DNA from: JBHHZI01 sp046757965
GTDB lineage: Bacteria > Acidobacteriota > Polarisedimenticolia > SMYD01
Assembly: GCA_046757965.1 (NCBI GenBank)
Contig: JBHHZI010000001.1
Coordinates: 26,758-90,757 of the forward strand
Direction of reading: 5' to 3'
DNA: 64,000 nucleotides
In this document: piece after piece, positions 26,008 to 34,700 of the stretch
How the letters are laid out: each line of letters starts with the position of its first letter
How positions within the stretch are numbered: the first letter of the stretch is position 1
The notes under the pieces: generated by a model
Told to the model about the DNA's origin: nothing
Seen by the model: the letters and a program-made list of their open reading frames with translations, nothing else
The model's database searches: none
Position numbers and translations under genes: made by a program

Positions 26008-26520
26008 TCAGTGTTTTCTGCGATACAGCCCGTCGAAGACCGTGTGCCATGTCTTGCCGGCGTCCGCTGACTCTTCCCAGTGCTGGCGAATGGTACCGTC
26101 CTCCTTGCTGGACCATGTGATGCGGTCGCGCGCCCCCTTGCCGTCGCGGCCGGGGGAATCGCCGGAGAGGATCATCTTGCCGTCGTGGAATCCACCGCTG
26201 AGATCGAGCGTCGTGCCGTTGCGCCAGACCCAGAACTGGTGCCACTTCCCGGTGGAAGGATTGAAGAAGTTCAAGCTGGTCCCGGCACTTCCCTGACTGC
26301 CGACCCATTTTTCCTGCAGAACACACCCGTCCAGGATCGGTGTGATGCTGTTGGTGCCCGCCTGCTTGTCGCCGGCGAATACGTTCAACTCTCCGACCCA
26401 GAAATCGAACTGATGAGATCTCTCATCCGCACATGGTGTCGCCACCCGGGTTGCCGCAGGAACCTGTGAGAGGAGCAGCATCGCCCCCGCCAGCACATAC
26501 CCTCCTGAAGAAACACGCAT
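26008..26520 (-). CDS. Secreted DUF1579-like protein, function unknown
   Basis: GGAGGA four bases before the ATG at 26520 fixes the start. The 170-aa product has a signal peptide (GGYVLAGAMLLLSQVPAA). HQFDFWVGELNVFAGD, the ILDGCVLQEKW segment, GTSLNFFNPSTGKWHQFWV, RITWSSKEDGTIRQHWE and GKTWHTVFDGLYRRK follow. This pattern recurs in many environmental bacteria as small exported beta-barrel-like proteins resembling calycins; no biochemical role is established. It is a single gene, upstream of and on the same strand as pruA, with a 149-base gap. Confidence 0.8.
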   Translation of the reverse strand: MRVSSGGYVLAGAMLLLSQVPAATRVATPCADERSHQFDFWVGELNVFAGDKQAGTNSITPILDGCVLQEKWVGSQGSAGTSLNFFNPSTGKWHQFWVWRNGTTLDLSGGFHDGKMILSGDSPGRDGKGARDRITWSSKEDGTIRQHWEESADAGKTWHTVFDGLYRRKH

Positions 26521-26697
26521 GATCTCCTCCGGTTCGGAACCGCGTTCGACCCAGGCTACCCCTCGCGAGTCGCGCGTCAAGGGATCTGCGTCCGTCGGCT
26601 GCGGTGCCCACGCCCCGACGGCAGCCGGGCCTCGAGACCGGTTTCGCCACTCTCACACCTGCCCCTGACGTGGCGCGCGGCCTCTCCAGACGGATGG

Positions 26698-26726
26698 TTG
26701 TGGCCTGCCAGGTCGCCCGGTATAGT
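26698..26726 (+). promoter_or_regulatory. Candidate promoter upstream of the collapsed membrane-protein gene
   Basis: TTGTGG and TATAGT are spaced by 17 bases; the -10 matches the consensus at five of six positions. It lies about 60 bases before the ATG at 26790, which has its own GGAGG, so transcription and translation signals survive although the gene body has decayed. Confidence 0.35.
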
Positions 26727-26789
26727 GCGGCGAACCGGGTTACGATCCCCGCTCGCCGCGCACCAGAAACCGCGCGTCAGGAGGTGGCA

Positions 26790-26982
26790 ATGATTGCGCT
26801 CACGTCACTTGTGCTTCCCATCCTGCTGTCCGCCGTACTCGTCTTCGTGGTCAGCTCGATCATTCACATGGTGCTGCCCTACCACCGGGGAGACTTCAGT
26901 CAGCTCCCCGCGGAGGACGACCCTGAAGCTCACCTTCGACGGCCTGCTCACCGGCGGAACGTTCGGCTGGCTCTGGCCCTGA
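26790..26982 (+). pseudogene. Remnant of a conserved small membrane protein, centre deleted and frameshifted
   Basis: The ATG at 26790 has a good GGAGG. The frame begins MIALTSLVLPILLSAVLVFV and SSIIHMVLPYHRGDFSQLP, the N-terminus of a conserved family of membrane proteins of about 150-200 aa in which HMVLPYHRGDF is a hallmark. After PAEDDP this frame turns into Arg-rich nonsense and stops at 26990. The +2 frame at the same place reads LKLTFDGLLTGGTFGWLWP and stops at 26982, matching the expected C-terminal end of such proteins (GTFGWLWP). The middle of the gene, roughly 80-130 residues, is missing and the two ends are out of frame. Family comparison is from memory, so the size of the loss is approximate. 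Confidence 0.6.
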
Positions 26983-27055
26983 GCCGCTGACCTTCCGGGA
27001 CCCCGTCGCGGGTCACCCGGTCGAGGCGACCCTCACCCATCGGGGATCATCGTTC

Positions 27056-28432
27056 GTGCCCATCGGGGAGATATCGTCAGGTCGTCGTCCGGCGGAAGTC
27101 TTCCGGACGAACGACCTGGGCGCCGGCGCCGGCCCGGCGATCGGGCCGGAGCGTGGATTGCATGGAGGTCTCGCCGGCCTGAAGGCCCGAGAAGAGGAGG
27201 ACAGCATTCGCGACCAGCTCGCGGCCCTGCGTATCGACCGTTCGGATGACGCCGCCCACCGGCGCCACCGGCGGTCCGCGGTCTGGATCGCGCTCCTGCT
27301 GATTCTGATAGCCGCTGTCGCCCTCGTGACATGGCGATGGCGTGCGACCCCGATGGCCGAGGTGCGCGTGGTGCCGGTTCGCACCAGCAACACCGTCCCG
27401 ACACGCGCCACTGTTCTCAACGCTTCCGGGTACGTCACCGCCCGGCGTCGCGCCACGGTGTCGGCGAAGCTCACGGGCAAGCTGGTGGATGTATCGGTCG
27501 AGGAGGGCGTGCCGGTGGTCGCCGGGCAGATCCTGGCCCGGCTGGACGACTCTCTTCACCGGGCCAATCTGGACCTGGCCCGGGCGAGGCTGAGCACGGC
27601 CCGCCGAACCGTCATCGAGAGCACGTCGCGACGTCAACTGGCAGATCTCACCTACGAACGATCGGTCCGCCTGGCCACGGACGGGATCATCGGCCAGGCG
27701 GACCTCGACGAGAGCCGCACGGAACGTGAGGCCCTCTCCGCGCGTGAGGCCCGCGACCGGGACCAGGTCAAGGTGGCCGAGCGGGAGGTTGCCGTCCGCG
27801 AAGCACAGATGAAGGAGACCATCGTCCGGGCTCCGTTCGACGGCATCGTGATATCGAAGGACGCGCAGGAGGGTGAGATGGTCTCGCCGATCTCCGCCGG
27901 CGGCGGATTCACGCGGACAGGCATCTGCACCCTGGTGGACATGAACTCGCTGGAGATCGAGGTCGACGTCAACGAGGCGTACATCGCCCGTGTCAAGCGG
28001 CGGCAACCGGTCGAGGCGATTCTCGACGCCTATCCCGAGTGGAAGATCCCGGCGCACGTGATCACCACGATTCCGGCGGCTGACCGCCAGAAGGCCACGG
28101 TTCTGGTCCGGATCGGGTTCGACGCGCTGGACTCTCGCATTCTGCCCGACATGGGGGTCAAGGTGGCGTTTCGGGAATCCGGCGCGAGGAGTTCCGAGGC
28201 AGTCACGGCCGGGTTCACCATTCCGCGGGACGCGATCCGTCATGTGAAGGATCACGACGTCGTGTTCGTCTATGTCGCCGGACATGTCGAACTCCGACCT
28301 GTCCGTATCGGATCGAGAGGTGAGGAGAGTTCCGAGGTCCTTGCGGGGCTGGTGTCCGGCGATCTCGTCGTGGTCGACGGACCGGAATCTCTCTCGGACG
28401 GTGAACCTGTCCGGCTACGTCCCGTAGAATGA
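27056..28432 (+). CDS. Efflux RND/ABC periplasmic adaptor (HlyD/MacA-like)
   Basis: It is open from a GTG at 27056; an alternative TTG at 27158 has a better-placed GGAG, and the first 34 residues are poor in family character, so the true start may be there. One membrane anchor (WIALLLILIAAVALVTW, about 77-93) precedes a lipoyl/barrel-sandwich hybrid (NASGYVTARRRATVSAKL, then KLVDVSVEEGVPVVAGQILA). A long alpha-hairpin, the second lipoyl half (VRAPFDGIVISKDAQEGEMV) and beta-barrel and membrane-proximal domains follow. It links an inner-membrane transporter to the outer membrane. The next three genes supply an ATPase and two permeases, so this is the adaptor of a MacAB-type tripartite exporter. 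Confidence 0.9.
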   Translation: MPIGEISSGRRPAEVFRTNDLGAGAGPAIGPERGLHGGLAGLKAREEEDSIRDQLAALRIDRSDDAAHRRHRRSAVWIALLLILIAAVALVTWRWRATPMAEVRVVPVRTSNTVPTRATVLNASGYVTARRRATVSAKLTGKLVDVSVEEGVPVVAGQILARLDDSLHRANLDLARARLSTARRTVIESTSRRQLADLTYERSVRLATDGIIGQADLDESRTEREALSAREARDRDQVKVAEREVAVREAQMKETIVRAPFDGIVISKDAQEGEMVSPISAGGGFTRTGICTLVDMNSLEIEVDVNEAYIARVKRRQPVEAILDAYPEWKIPAHVITTIPAADRQKATVLVRIGFDALDSRILPDMGVKVAFRESGARSSEAVTAGFTIPRDAIRHVKDHDVVFVYVAGHVELRPVRIGSRGEESSEVLAGLVSGDLVVVDGPESLSDGEPVRLRPVE

Positions 28433-28458
28433 GAAAGACTGGCGGGAGGATCCAAACG

Positions 28459-29154
28459 ATGAGCGGTGACGACGTTCTCGTCCGGGTACGTGGGGTTCAC
28501 AAGGTCTTCCATCGCGGGACGGAACGCATCGACGTCCTGCAAGGACTAGACATGGATATCAGGAAAGGTGAATTCCTGGCGCTGATGGGCCCTTCCGGTT
28601 CGGGCAAGACGACTCTGCTCAACCTGCTCGGAGGACTCGACCACCCCACCCAGGGGCGCATCCATGTGGGCGGAAAGCAGATCGATGAACTCGGCTCCGC
28701 GGCGCTGGCTCGCTGGCGGTCGGTCGAGGTGGGGTTCGTGTTCCAGCTTTACAATCTCCTCCCGGTGCTCACCGCCGAGCGTAACGTCGAGTTGCCGCTG
28801 CTGCTGACCCGCTTATCCCGCGCCGAGCGCCGGCAGCATGTCGCGGCGGCCCTGGACGTCGTCGGCCTCGCGGACCGCGCCCGCCATTACCCCCGACAAC
28901 TGTCGGGCGGCCAGGAACAGCGGGTCGGCATCGCCCGCGCCATCATCAACGATCCGACGTTGCTGCTGTGCGATGAGCCCACCGGCGATCTCGACCGCCA
29001 GGCCGGCGGCGAGATTCTCGCGCTGCTTCAGGCCCTGAACGCCGACCAGGGCAAGACCATCGTGATGGTCACCCACGATCCCCTGGCGGCGGAACGAGCC
29101 GGACGTACCCTGCATCTGGACAAGGGCGTTCTGCGCGAGGAGACCGCCGCGTGA
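28459..29154 (+). CDS. ABC transporter ATP-binding protein (MacB/LolD type)
   Basis: The ATG at 28459 has GGGAGG at eight bases; an upstream ATG at 28429 overlaps the adaptor stop but has no such site. The 231-aa ATPase shows Walker A GPSGSGKT, Q-loop FVFQLYNLLPVLTA (typical of MacB/LolD), signature LSGGQEQRVGIARAI, Walker B LLLCDEPTGDLD and H-loop VMVTHD. The signature has Glu where most relatives have Gln (GGQQQ), a mild variation. It powers the two FtsX-like permeases that follow; its stop overlaps the first permease start (GTGA). Confidence 0.95.
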   Translation: MSGDDVLVRVRGVHKVFHRGTERIDVLQGLDMDIRKGEFLALMGPSGSGKTTLLNLLGGLDHPTQGRIHVGGKQIDELGSAALARWRSVEVGFVFQLYNLLPVLTAERNVELPLLLTRLSRAERRQHVAAALDVVGLADRARHYPRQLSGGQEQRVGIARAIINDPTLLLCDEPTGDLDRQAGGEILALLQALNADQGKTIVMVTHDPLAAERAGRTLHLDKGVLREETAA

Positions 29155-30314
29155 GATTCGCGCATCTGGTGTGGCGCAACCTGCTGCGCAAGAAGGCCAG
29201 GACACTGTTCACCTTGCTGTCCATCGCGATCGCCTTCATCCTGTTCGCGCATCTGTCAGCGATCGGCCAGGCGTTCTCTCTCGGCGTCGAGGTTGCCGGC
29301 GCGGACCGTCTGATGGTCATTCACAAGGTGTCGCTCATCCAGCCCCTGCCGGTCAGCTATGGAGCCCGGTTGAAGAACATCCCGGGTGTCGCGGACGCCA
29401 CTCACGCGACCTGGTTCGGGGGCAAGTATCAGGATGAGCACGAGGGGCGTTTCGGGATCTTTCCGGTGGTTCCCGAGGAATACCTCCGCACCTATCCCGA
29501 ATTCGTACTCCCCGAGGAGCAGAAGATTGACTGGTTCGCCGACCGCACGGGAGCCGTGGTGGGACGCCAGACCGCAGATGATTTCGGCTGGAAGGTGGGC
29601 GATCGAATACCGATACAGGGAACGATCTTTCGCAGGACCGGTGGAAATGACACGTGGGAATTCACCATCGATGGAATCTACCACGGGGCCAAGCAGGGTG
29701 TCGACGAGACCCTGTTCCTCATCCACTACGACAGCTTCAACGAATCACGGGAGGCGCTGGCCGGTAAGGACCTGGTCGGCTGGTACATCGTCCGGGTGGA
29801 GGACCCGGAACATGCCGCGGAAATAGCCGACCGCATCGATGTGGAGTTCGCCAACTCGGCGGCGGAGACGGAGACCTCGACGGAAAAGGCCTTCGTCCAG
29901 GGCTTCGCCAACCAGATTGGCAACATCGGCGCCATACTCCGGGCCGTGATGACAGCGGTGTTCTTCACCATCCTCATGGTGGCCGGCACGACCATGGCCC
30001 AGTCGGTCCGCGAAAGAACGTCGGAGCTGGCCGTCCTCAAGACGCTGGGTTTCTCGGACGGACGCATCCTGTGGTTCGTTCTGCAGGAATCCCTTCTCAT
30101 CGCCGGTCTCGGGGGCGGCCTGGGTCTGGGACTCGGGTGGCTGATGGTGCAGGGCGGCGACCCCACCGGCGGCTATCTGCCACTGTTCGCCATGCCGGCC
30201 TCCCACGTGGGACTGGGCGTGGCACTCATCGTGCTTCTGGGTCTGACGAGTGGCCTGATGCCGGCCTTGCAGGCGATGCGGCTGAGAATCGTCACTGCCC
30301 TGCGGAGCACCTGA
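29151..30314 (+). CDS. ABC transporter permease, FtsX/MacB type (first of pair)
   Basis: A GTG start is embedded in the ATPase stop (GTGA). The 387-aa protein has a first helix (ARTLFTLLSIAIAFILFAHL), a large periplasmic MacB core domain (about 50-250) and three C-terminal helices (AVMTAVFFTILMVAGTTMA; SLLIAGLGGGLGLGLGWLM; VGLGVALIVLLGLTSGLMPA). RERTSELAVLKTLGFSDGRI is the cytoplasmic coupling segment conserved in FtsX-type permeases. It forms a transporter with the adjacent ATPase, adaptor and second permease, probably moving a lipid, peptide or drug outward by mechanotransmission; the substrate is unknown. Confidence 0.92.
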   Translation: MRFAHLVWRNLLRKKARTLFTLLSIAIAFILFAHLSAIGQAFSLGVEVAGADRLMVIHKVSLIQPLPVSYGARLKNIPGVADATHATWFGGKYQDEHEGRFGIFPVVPEEYLRTYPEFVLPEEQKIDWFADRTGAVVGRQTADDFGWKVGDRIPIQGTIFRRTGGNDTWEFTIDGIYHGAKQGVDETLFLIHYDSFNESREALAGKDLVGWYIVRVEDPEHAAEIADRIDVEFANSAAETETSTEKAFVQGFANQIGNIGAILRAVMTAVFFTILMVAGTTMAQSVRERTSELAVLKTLGFSDGRILWFVLQESLLIAGLGGGLGLGLGWLMVQGGDPTGGYLPLFAMPASHVGLGVALIVLLGLTSGLMPALQAMRLRIVTALRST

Positions 30315-30316
30315 AC

Positions 30317-31504
30317 ATGGGATGGCTGAACCAGACGCTGGCGATCACCGGCATGAGTCTCCGCACCATTCCTCGCCGACTTGGCGCGTCGCTGTCCGCC
30401 GCCATCGGCGTGGCCGGCGTCGTGGCAGTGATGGTCGCGGTGCTGTCCATCGCGGAAGGATTCCGGGCGACACTGGCACGCACGGGCTCACCGGACACGG
30501 CGCTCGTGCTGCGGAGCGGTTCCGACTCGGAGATGAGCAGCACCCTCCCTCTGGCCCAGTCTCGCATCATCAGAGACGCGCCCGGAATCTTGCGCGGTGA
30601 GATGGGGCCCGTGGTCTCCGCCGAGCTGTTCGTCATCGTCGATCTGCCCAAGCGCAGCACCGGGACCAAGGCAAATGTCCCCCTGCGCGGTGTGGAGCCC
30701 GGGGCGTTTGACGTGCGTGAGAAGGTGCGGATCGTCGAAGGGAGACGATTCGACACCGGTCGCAACGAACTCATCGTCGGCACCGGCGCCCGCGATCAGT
30801 TCGTCGGACTGGACCTCGGGCATACCATCCGCCTCGGGGCGATTGACTGGGAGGTCGTGGGGATCTTCAGCGCCGGAGGGGCCCTCAACGAGTCCGAGAT
30901 GTGGTGCGACGCGAACGTGCTGAGACCGGCCTATCACCGAGACGACACATTTCAGTCGATGTATGCCCGGATGGAATCGCCGGCAAGTTTCGAGACCTTG
31001 AAGGACGCACTCACCACAGATCCGCGTCTGAGCGTCAAGGTCATTCGCGCGGAAGAGTACTACGCAAGTCAGTCCGATCTCCTCCATGCGCTCGTCACCG
31101 GCCTGGGCACCCTGGTCGCAGCCCTGATGGCGATAGGCGCAGTGTTCGGGGCCATCAACACGATGTACTCGGCGGTGGCGGCCCGCACCCGCGAGATCGC
31201 CACGTTGCGGGCCCTGGGCTTCGGCGGCAGACCCGTGATCCTGTCAGTGCTTTGCGAGTCCCTGCTCATCTCCCTGTGCGGCGGCATGGCCGGCGGCATC
31301 GGGGCCTACCTGGCGTTCAACGGCTACCAGGCCGCGACGCTGAACTGGCAGAGCTTCAGCCAGGTGGTCTTCGCCTTCCAGGTGACTCCCGGCCTGCTGC
31401 TGGCTGGCCTCCTCGCCTCGCTCCTGATGGGGTTGCTCGGCGGCCTGCTGCCGGCCGTGCGGGCTGCGAGAACCCCGGTGGCCACGGCGCTGCGACAACT
31501 CTGA
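30317..31504 (+). CDS. ABC transporter permease, FtsX/MacB type (second of pair)
   Basis: It starts two bases after the previous permease. The 395-aa topology is again 1+3 helices: LGASLSAAIGVAGVVAVMVAVL near the start, a periplasmic domain with GVEPGAFDVREKVRIVEGRRF (typical of MacB periplasmic cores), then ALVTGLGTLVAALMAIGAVFG and two more helices. ARTREIATLRALGFGGRPV is the coupling segment. The two permeases differ clearly in sequence, so the complex is probably a heterodimer, unlike the homodimeric fused MacB of E. coli. It ends the operon; a strong promoter-like element follows 35 bases downstream for the next gene. Confidence 0.92.
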   Translation: MGWLNQTLAITGMSLRTIPRRLGASLSAAIGVAGVVAVMVAVLSIAEGFRATLARTGSPDTALVLRSGSDSEMSSTLPLAQSRIIRDAPGILRGEMGPVVSAELFVIVDLPKRSTGTKANVPLRGVEPGAFDVREKVRIVEGRRFDTGRNELIVGTGARDQFVGLDLGHTIRLGAIDWEVVGIFSAGGALNESEMWCDANVLRPAYHRDDTFQSMYARMESPASFETLKDALTTDPRLSVKVIRAEEYYASQSDLLHALVTGLGTLVAALMAIGAVFGAINTMYSAVAARTREIATLRALGFGGRPVILSVLCESLLISLCGGMAGGIGAYLAFNGYQAATLNWQSFSQVVFAFQVTPGLLLAGLLASLLMGLLGGLLPAVRAARTPVATALRQL

Positions 31505-31538
31505 CCATCCCCGCCAACGCCCCCGGCCGTCCGGACGG

Positions 31539-31567
31539 TTGACATCGTCAGCCGAACGGCGTACAAA
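31539..31567 (+). promoter_or_regulatory. Candidate sigma-70 promoter for the giant secreted protein
   Basis: A perfect TTGACA is followed after 17 bases by TACAAA (four of six). It lies in the 240-base gap after the efflux operon and would give a leader of about 170 nt before the ATG at 31745. It is the best housekeeping-type promoter match I noticed in the window. Confidence 0.5.
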
Positions 31568-31744
31568 CTGGGTCATCTGCCCCGTCACGGCGTGCGTCCC
31601 GATTTCCGGAACCTGAATCCCGAGAGGTTCGTGCGCGCCGTGTGATAAGGCGTCGGGGGCAACGGCGTCCTTCATATCAGAACCGCGCCGGCAGAGTGAC
31701 CCGGGCAATGCGGCCCGCAGGCTGTGGGATATCTTGGGGGGATC

Positions 31745-34700
31745 ATGAAGAAGAGCCTGTACCTCTGTGTATTCCTCGCGAGCGGTGTCATCGCGACCGC
31801 CGCCGAGATTCCGTTCTATGATGCCCGGGCGATCGCCCGGGGACTCACCGATCCATCGAAGATATTCCTTGCTGACCTGGATGGCGACGGCCGTGCTGAC
31901 CTGCTCTCCGCCTCCTTCGGAGACGAGATCGTCGCCTGGTCGCGCAACCTGGGCAAGGACTCCGCCGGCCAGACGCTGTTCGGGTCCCGGCAGACCATCG
32001 CCGCGGCCCCGGCTGTCTTCAGTCCCACCGGCGTCCTTGCGATCGATGTCGATGGGGATGGCGACCTCGACGTGCTGTCGTCCTCGTTTGCCGACGCGAA
32101 GATCGCCTGGTACGAGAATCTCGGCACTGGAAACTTCGGCGACCCCGCCACCAACCAGAAGGTCATCTCCACCGGCGCCATCGGCGCCTTCGCCGTCTCG
32201 GCCGCCGACATCGATGGCGACGGGGACGTTGACGTTCTCTCCGCCTCCCAGAGCGACTCGCGCATCGTCTGGTACGAGAACAGCGGCGCGCCGGCAGCAC
32301 CGGGCGAGTGGACGTTTCACGACGTGTCCACCGCCGCCATGGCGGCACGCCAGGTGATCGCGGCGGACCTCGATGCCGACGGCGATCTGGATCTGCTGTC
32401 GGCGTCGGTGTTCGGCAACCCCATCGCCTGGTACGAGAACCTCGGTGGTGGCGTCTTCGGCGACGCCGCCACCAATCAGAGGGTGATCTCGTCGACCGTG
32501 CTGAGCGGGCGCGCGGCTGTCGCCGGCGACGTGGACGGTGACGGGGATCTCGATCCGATCTCCGCCTCGTGCGTCGACAACACCGTGGCCTGGTACGAGA
32601 ACAGCGGCTCCACCACCACCGGCATCTGGAACCAGCGCGTCGTCTCGAGCACCGCCGCCTGTCCCGAGTCGGTCTTTGCGGCTGATCTGGATCAAGACGG
32701 CGATATCGACATCCTCTCGGCCTCGTCGGGTGGCACGCTGAACTGGTTCGAGAATGTCAATGGCCTCGGCATGTTCGCCACCGCCCGGCCCCTGGCAAGC
32801 GCCTTCGGCGGCATCGATGCCCGCGCCGGCGACATGGACGGCGACGGCGACCTCGATGTGGTGGGTGCGACGGCTCTCACCGGTGAGATCGCCTGGTTCG
32901 AGAACCGCACCATCCACGGCAACAGCACCTTCGCGCCCGCGTCCATCATCGATTCCGCCGTCGACGTCACGGCGGTGGTGGCGGCCGACCTCGACCGGGA
33001 CGGCAGTCCCGACGCGGTGGCCGGCAGCGGGGCCGATGGATCCCTGGCCTGGTGGCACAACGACGAGCAGGGCCTCTTCTCGCAGATCGCCCGGGACATC
33101 TCGCTCAACTCGCCCGGCACGGAGGCGATCGTGGCAGCCGACCTGGACGGCGACGGCGATCTCGATGTGGCGTCGGCTACGACGAGCAGCGGCTCCCGCC
33201 TCGCCTGGCACCGGAACCTGGGCGCCGGTGACTTCGGTGCGGATTCGATCATCGATGCCTCCGGCGTCAATTACAGGACCATCGACTCAGGCGACATCGA
33301 TGGCGACGGGGATCTCGATCTGCTGGCCGGCGGCAACTTCAACGAAGGCTCCACACCCGGCGTGCTGACCTGGCTCGAGAATACCGACGGGAACGGCACG
33401 TTCTCCGCCCGGCCGAACATTCCCACGGGAATCGTCGAGAGCATCGCCTCCGTTCATCTGGCAGACCTGGACGGTGACGGCGACCTGGACATCATCACCG
33501 GAGGAGTCACGTCGGCGCTTGGCAGCGTCGACTGGTTCGCCAACGACGGCGCCGGGAACTTCTCACCCGCCGCGGGCATCGACACCACGAGCGATCCGAT
33601 CGCATCGGTCACGACCACCGATGTGGACGGCGACGGCGACCGGGACGTCGTGGCCGGCCGGTCCTTTGCCGTGTCATGGTACGAGAACGTGGATGGTCAC
33701 GCAGGAGCGTTCGGACCGGCCCGGAGCATCACGGCCAGTGTCAAGTCGGTCCGCTCCGTGTTCGCCGCCGATGTGGATCGGGACGGCGATGCCGATGTTC
33801 TCGCCGCGTCGTCCGATGACAACCTCCTCTCCTGGTACGAGAACCTCAACGGCGCCGGAAACTTCGGCCCACAGCAGACCGTCGATGCCGACTCCGTCGG
33901 CGCCCGCTCCATCGTCACGGCAGACATCGACAGCGACGGGGACCTCGACGTGCTGTCCGCTTCTCCCCTGGGATTGGCGCTGGCCTGGTCGGAGAATCGT
34001 GGCGGCCAGTACAGTTTCTCGGGTTCCGACCTGGCCCCGGCGCGCGCACCGTCGGGGCAGGTGATCCCGCTGCTGTCCCTGACGGCGACGTTGCATGCCC
34101 GTCCGGGAGACTCCCCGGGTGAGGTCACCTCACTCGCCCTGCTCTTCGAGCAGGCGCCGGGTGTCCCGCTGACCACCGAGGAGGCCAACGGTCTCATCGA
34201 TGCCCTGCGGGTTTACCGCGACACCGGCTCGGGCATGTTCGAGGCGGGCGACGACCTCGTCGTGACCACGGTCCAGACACTCGCCCTCGGCGGCGGGGTC
34301 CAGACCGTCCTGTTCGGCGATGGAGATGCTCTCGCCCGGCTGGCGGCCCCCGCAACCTTCTTCGTGGTCGCCGAGCTGTCGCACGCCTCCTTTGACCTGA
34401 TTCCCGACCACTTCCGCGTGACCCATCTGGCACCCAGCAGTGTCGTCGAGGACTTCCGCACCGACCTGCCCCTGGCACCGGCCACACTCGCCAGCATCAC
34501 CTCGACCATCACCACCGCCTTCCAGCCGCTGGTGGTGACCACCACCGCCGACAGGGTCGACGACGCCGACGGCGTGTCCAGCCTGCGCGAGGCGGTTCAG
34601 GACGCCAACAGCCGTCCCGGGCCCGACCTCATTCTTCTCGGGCCGGGGACGTACACGCTGAGCATCGCCGGCGCCGGGGAGAATGCGGCGGCGAGTGGAG

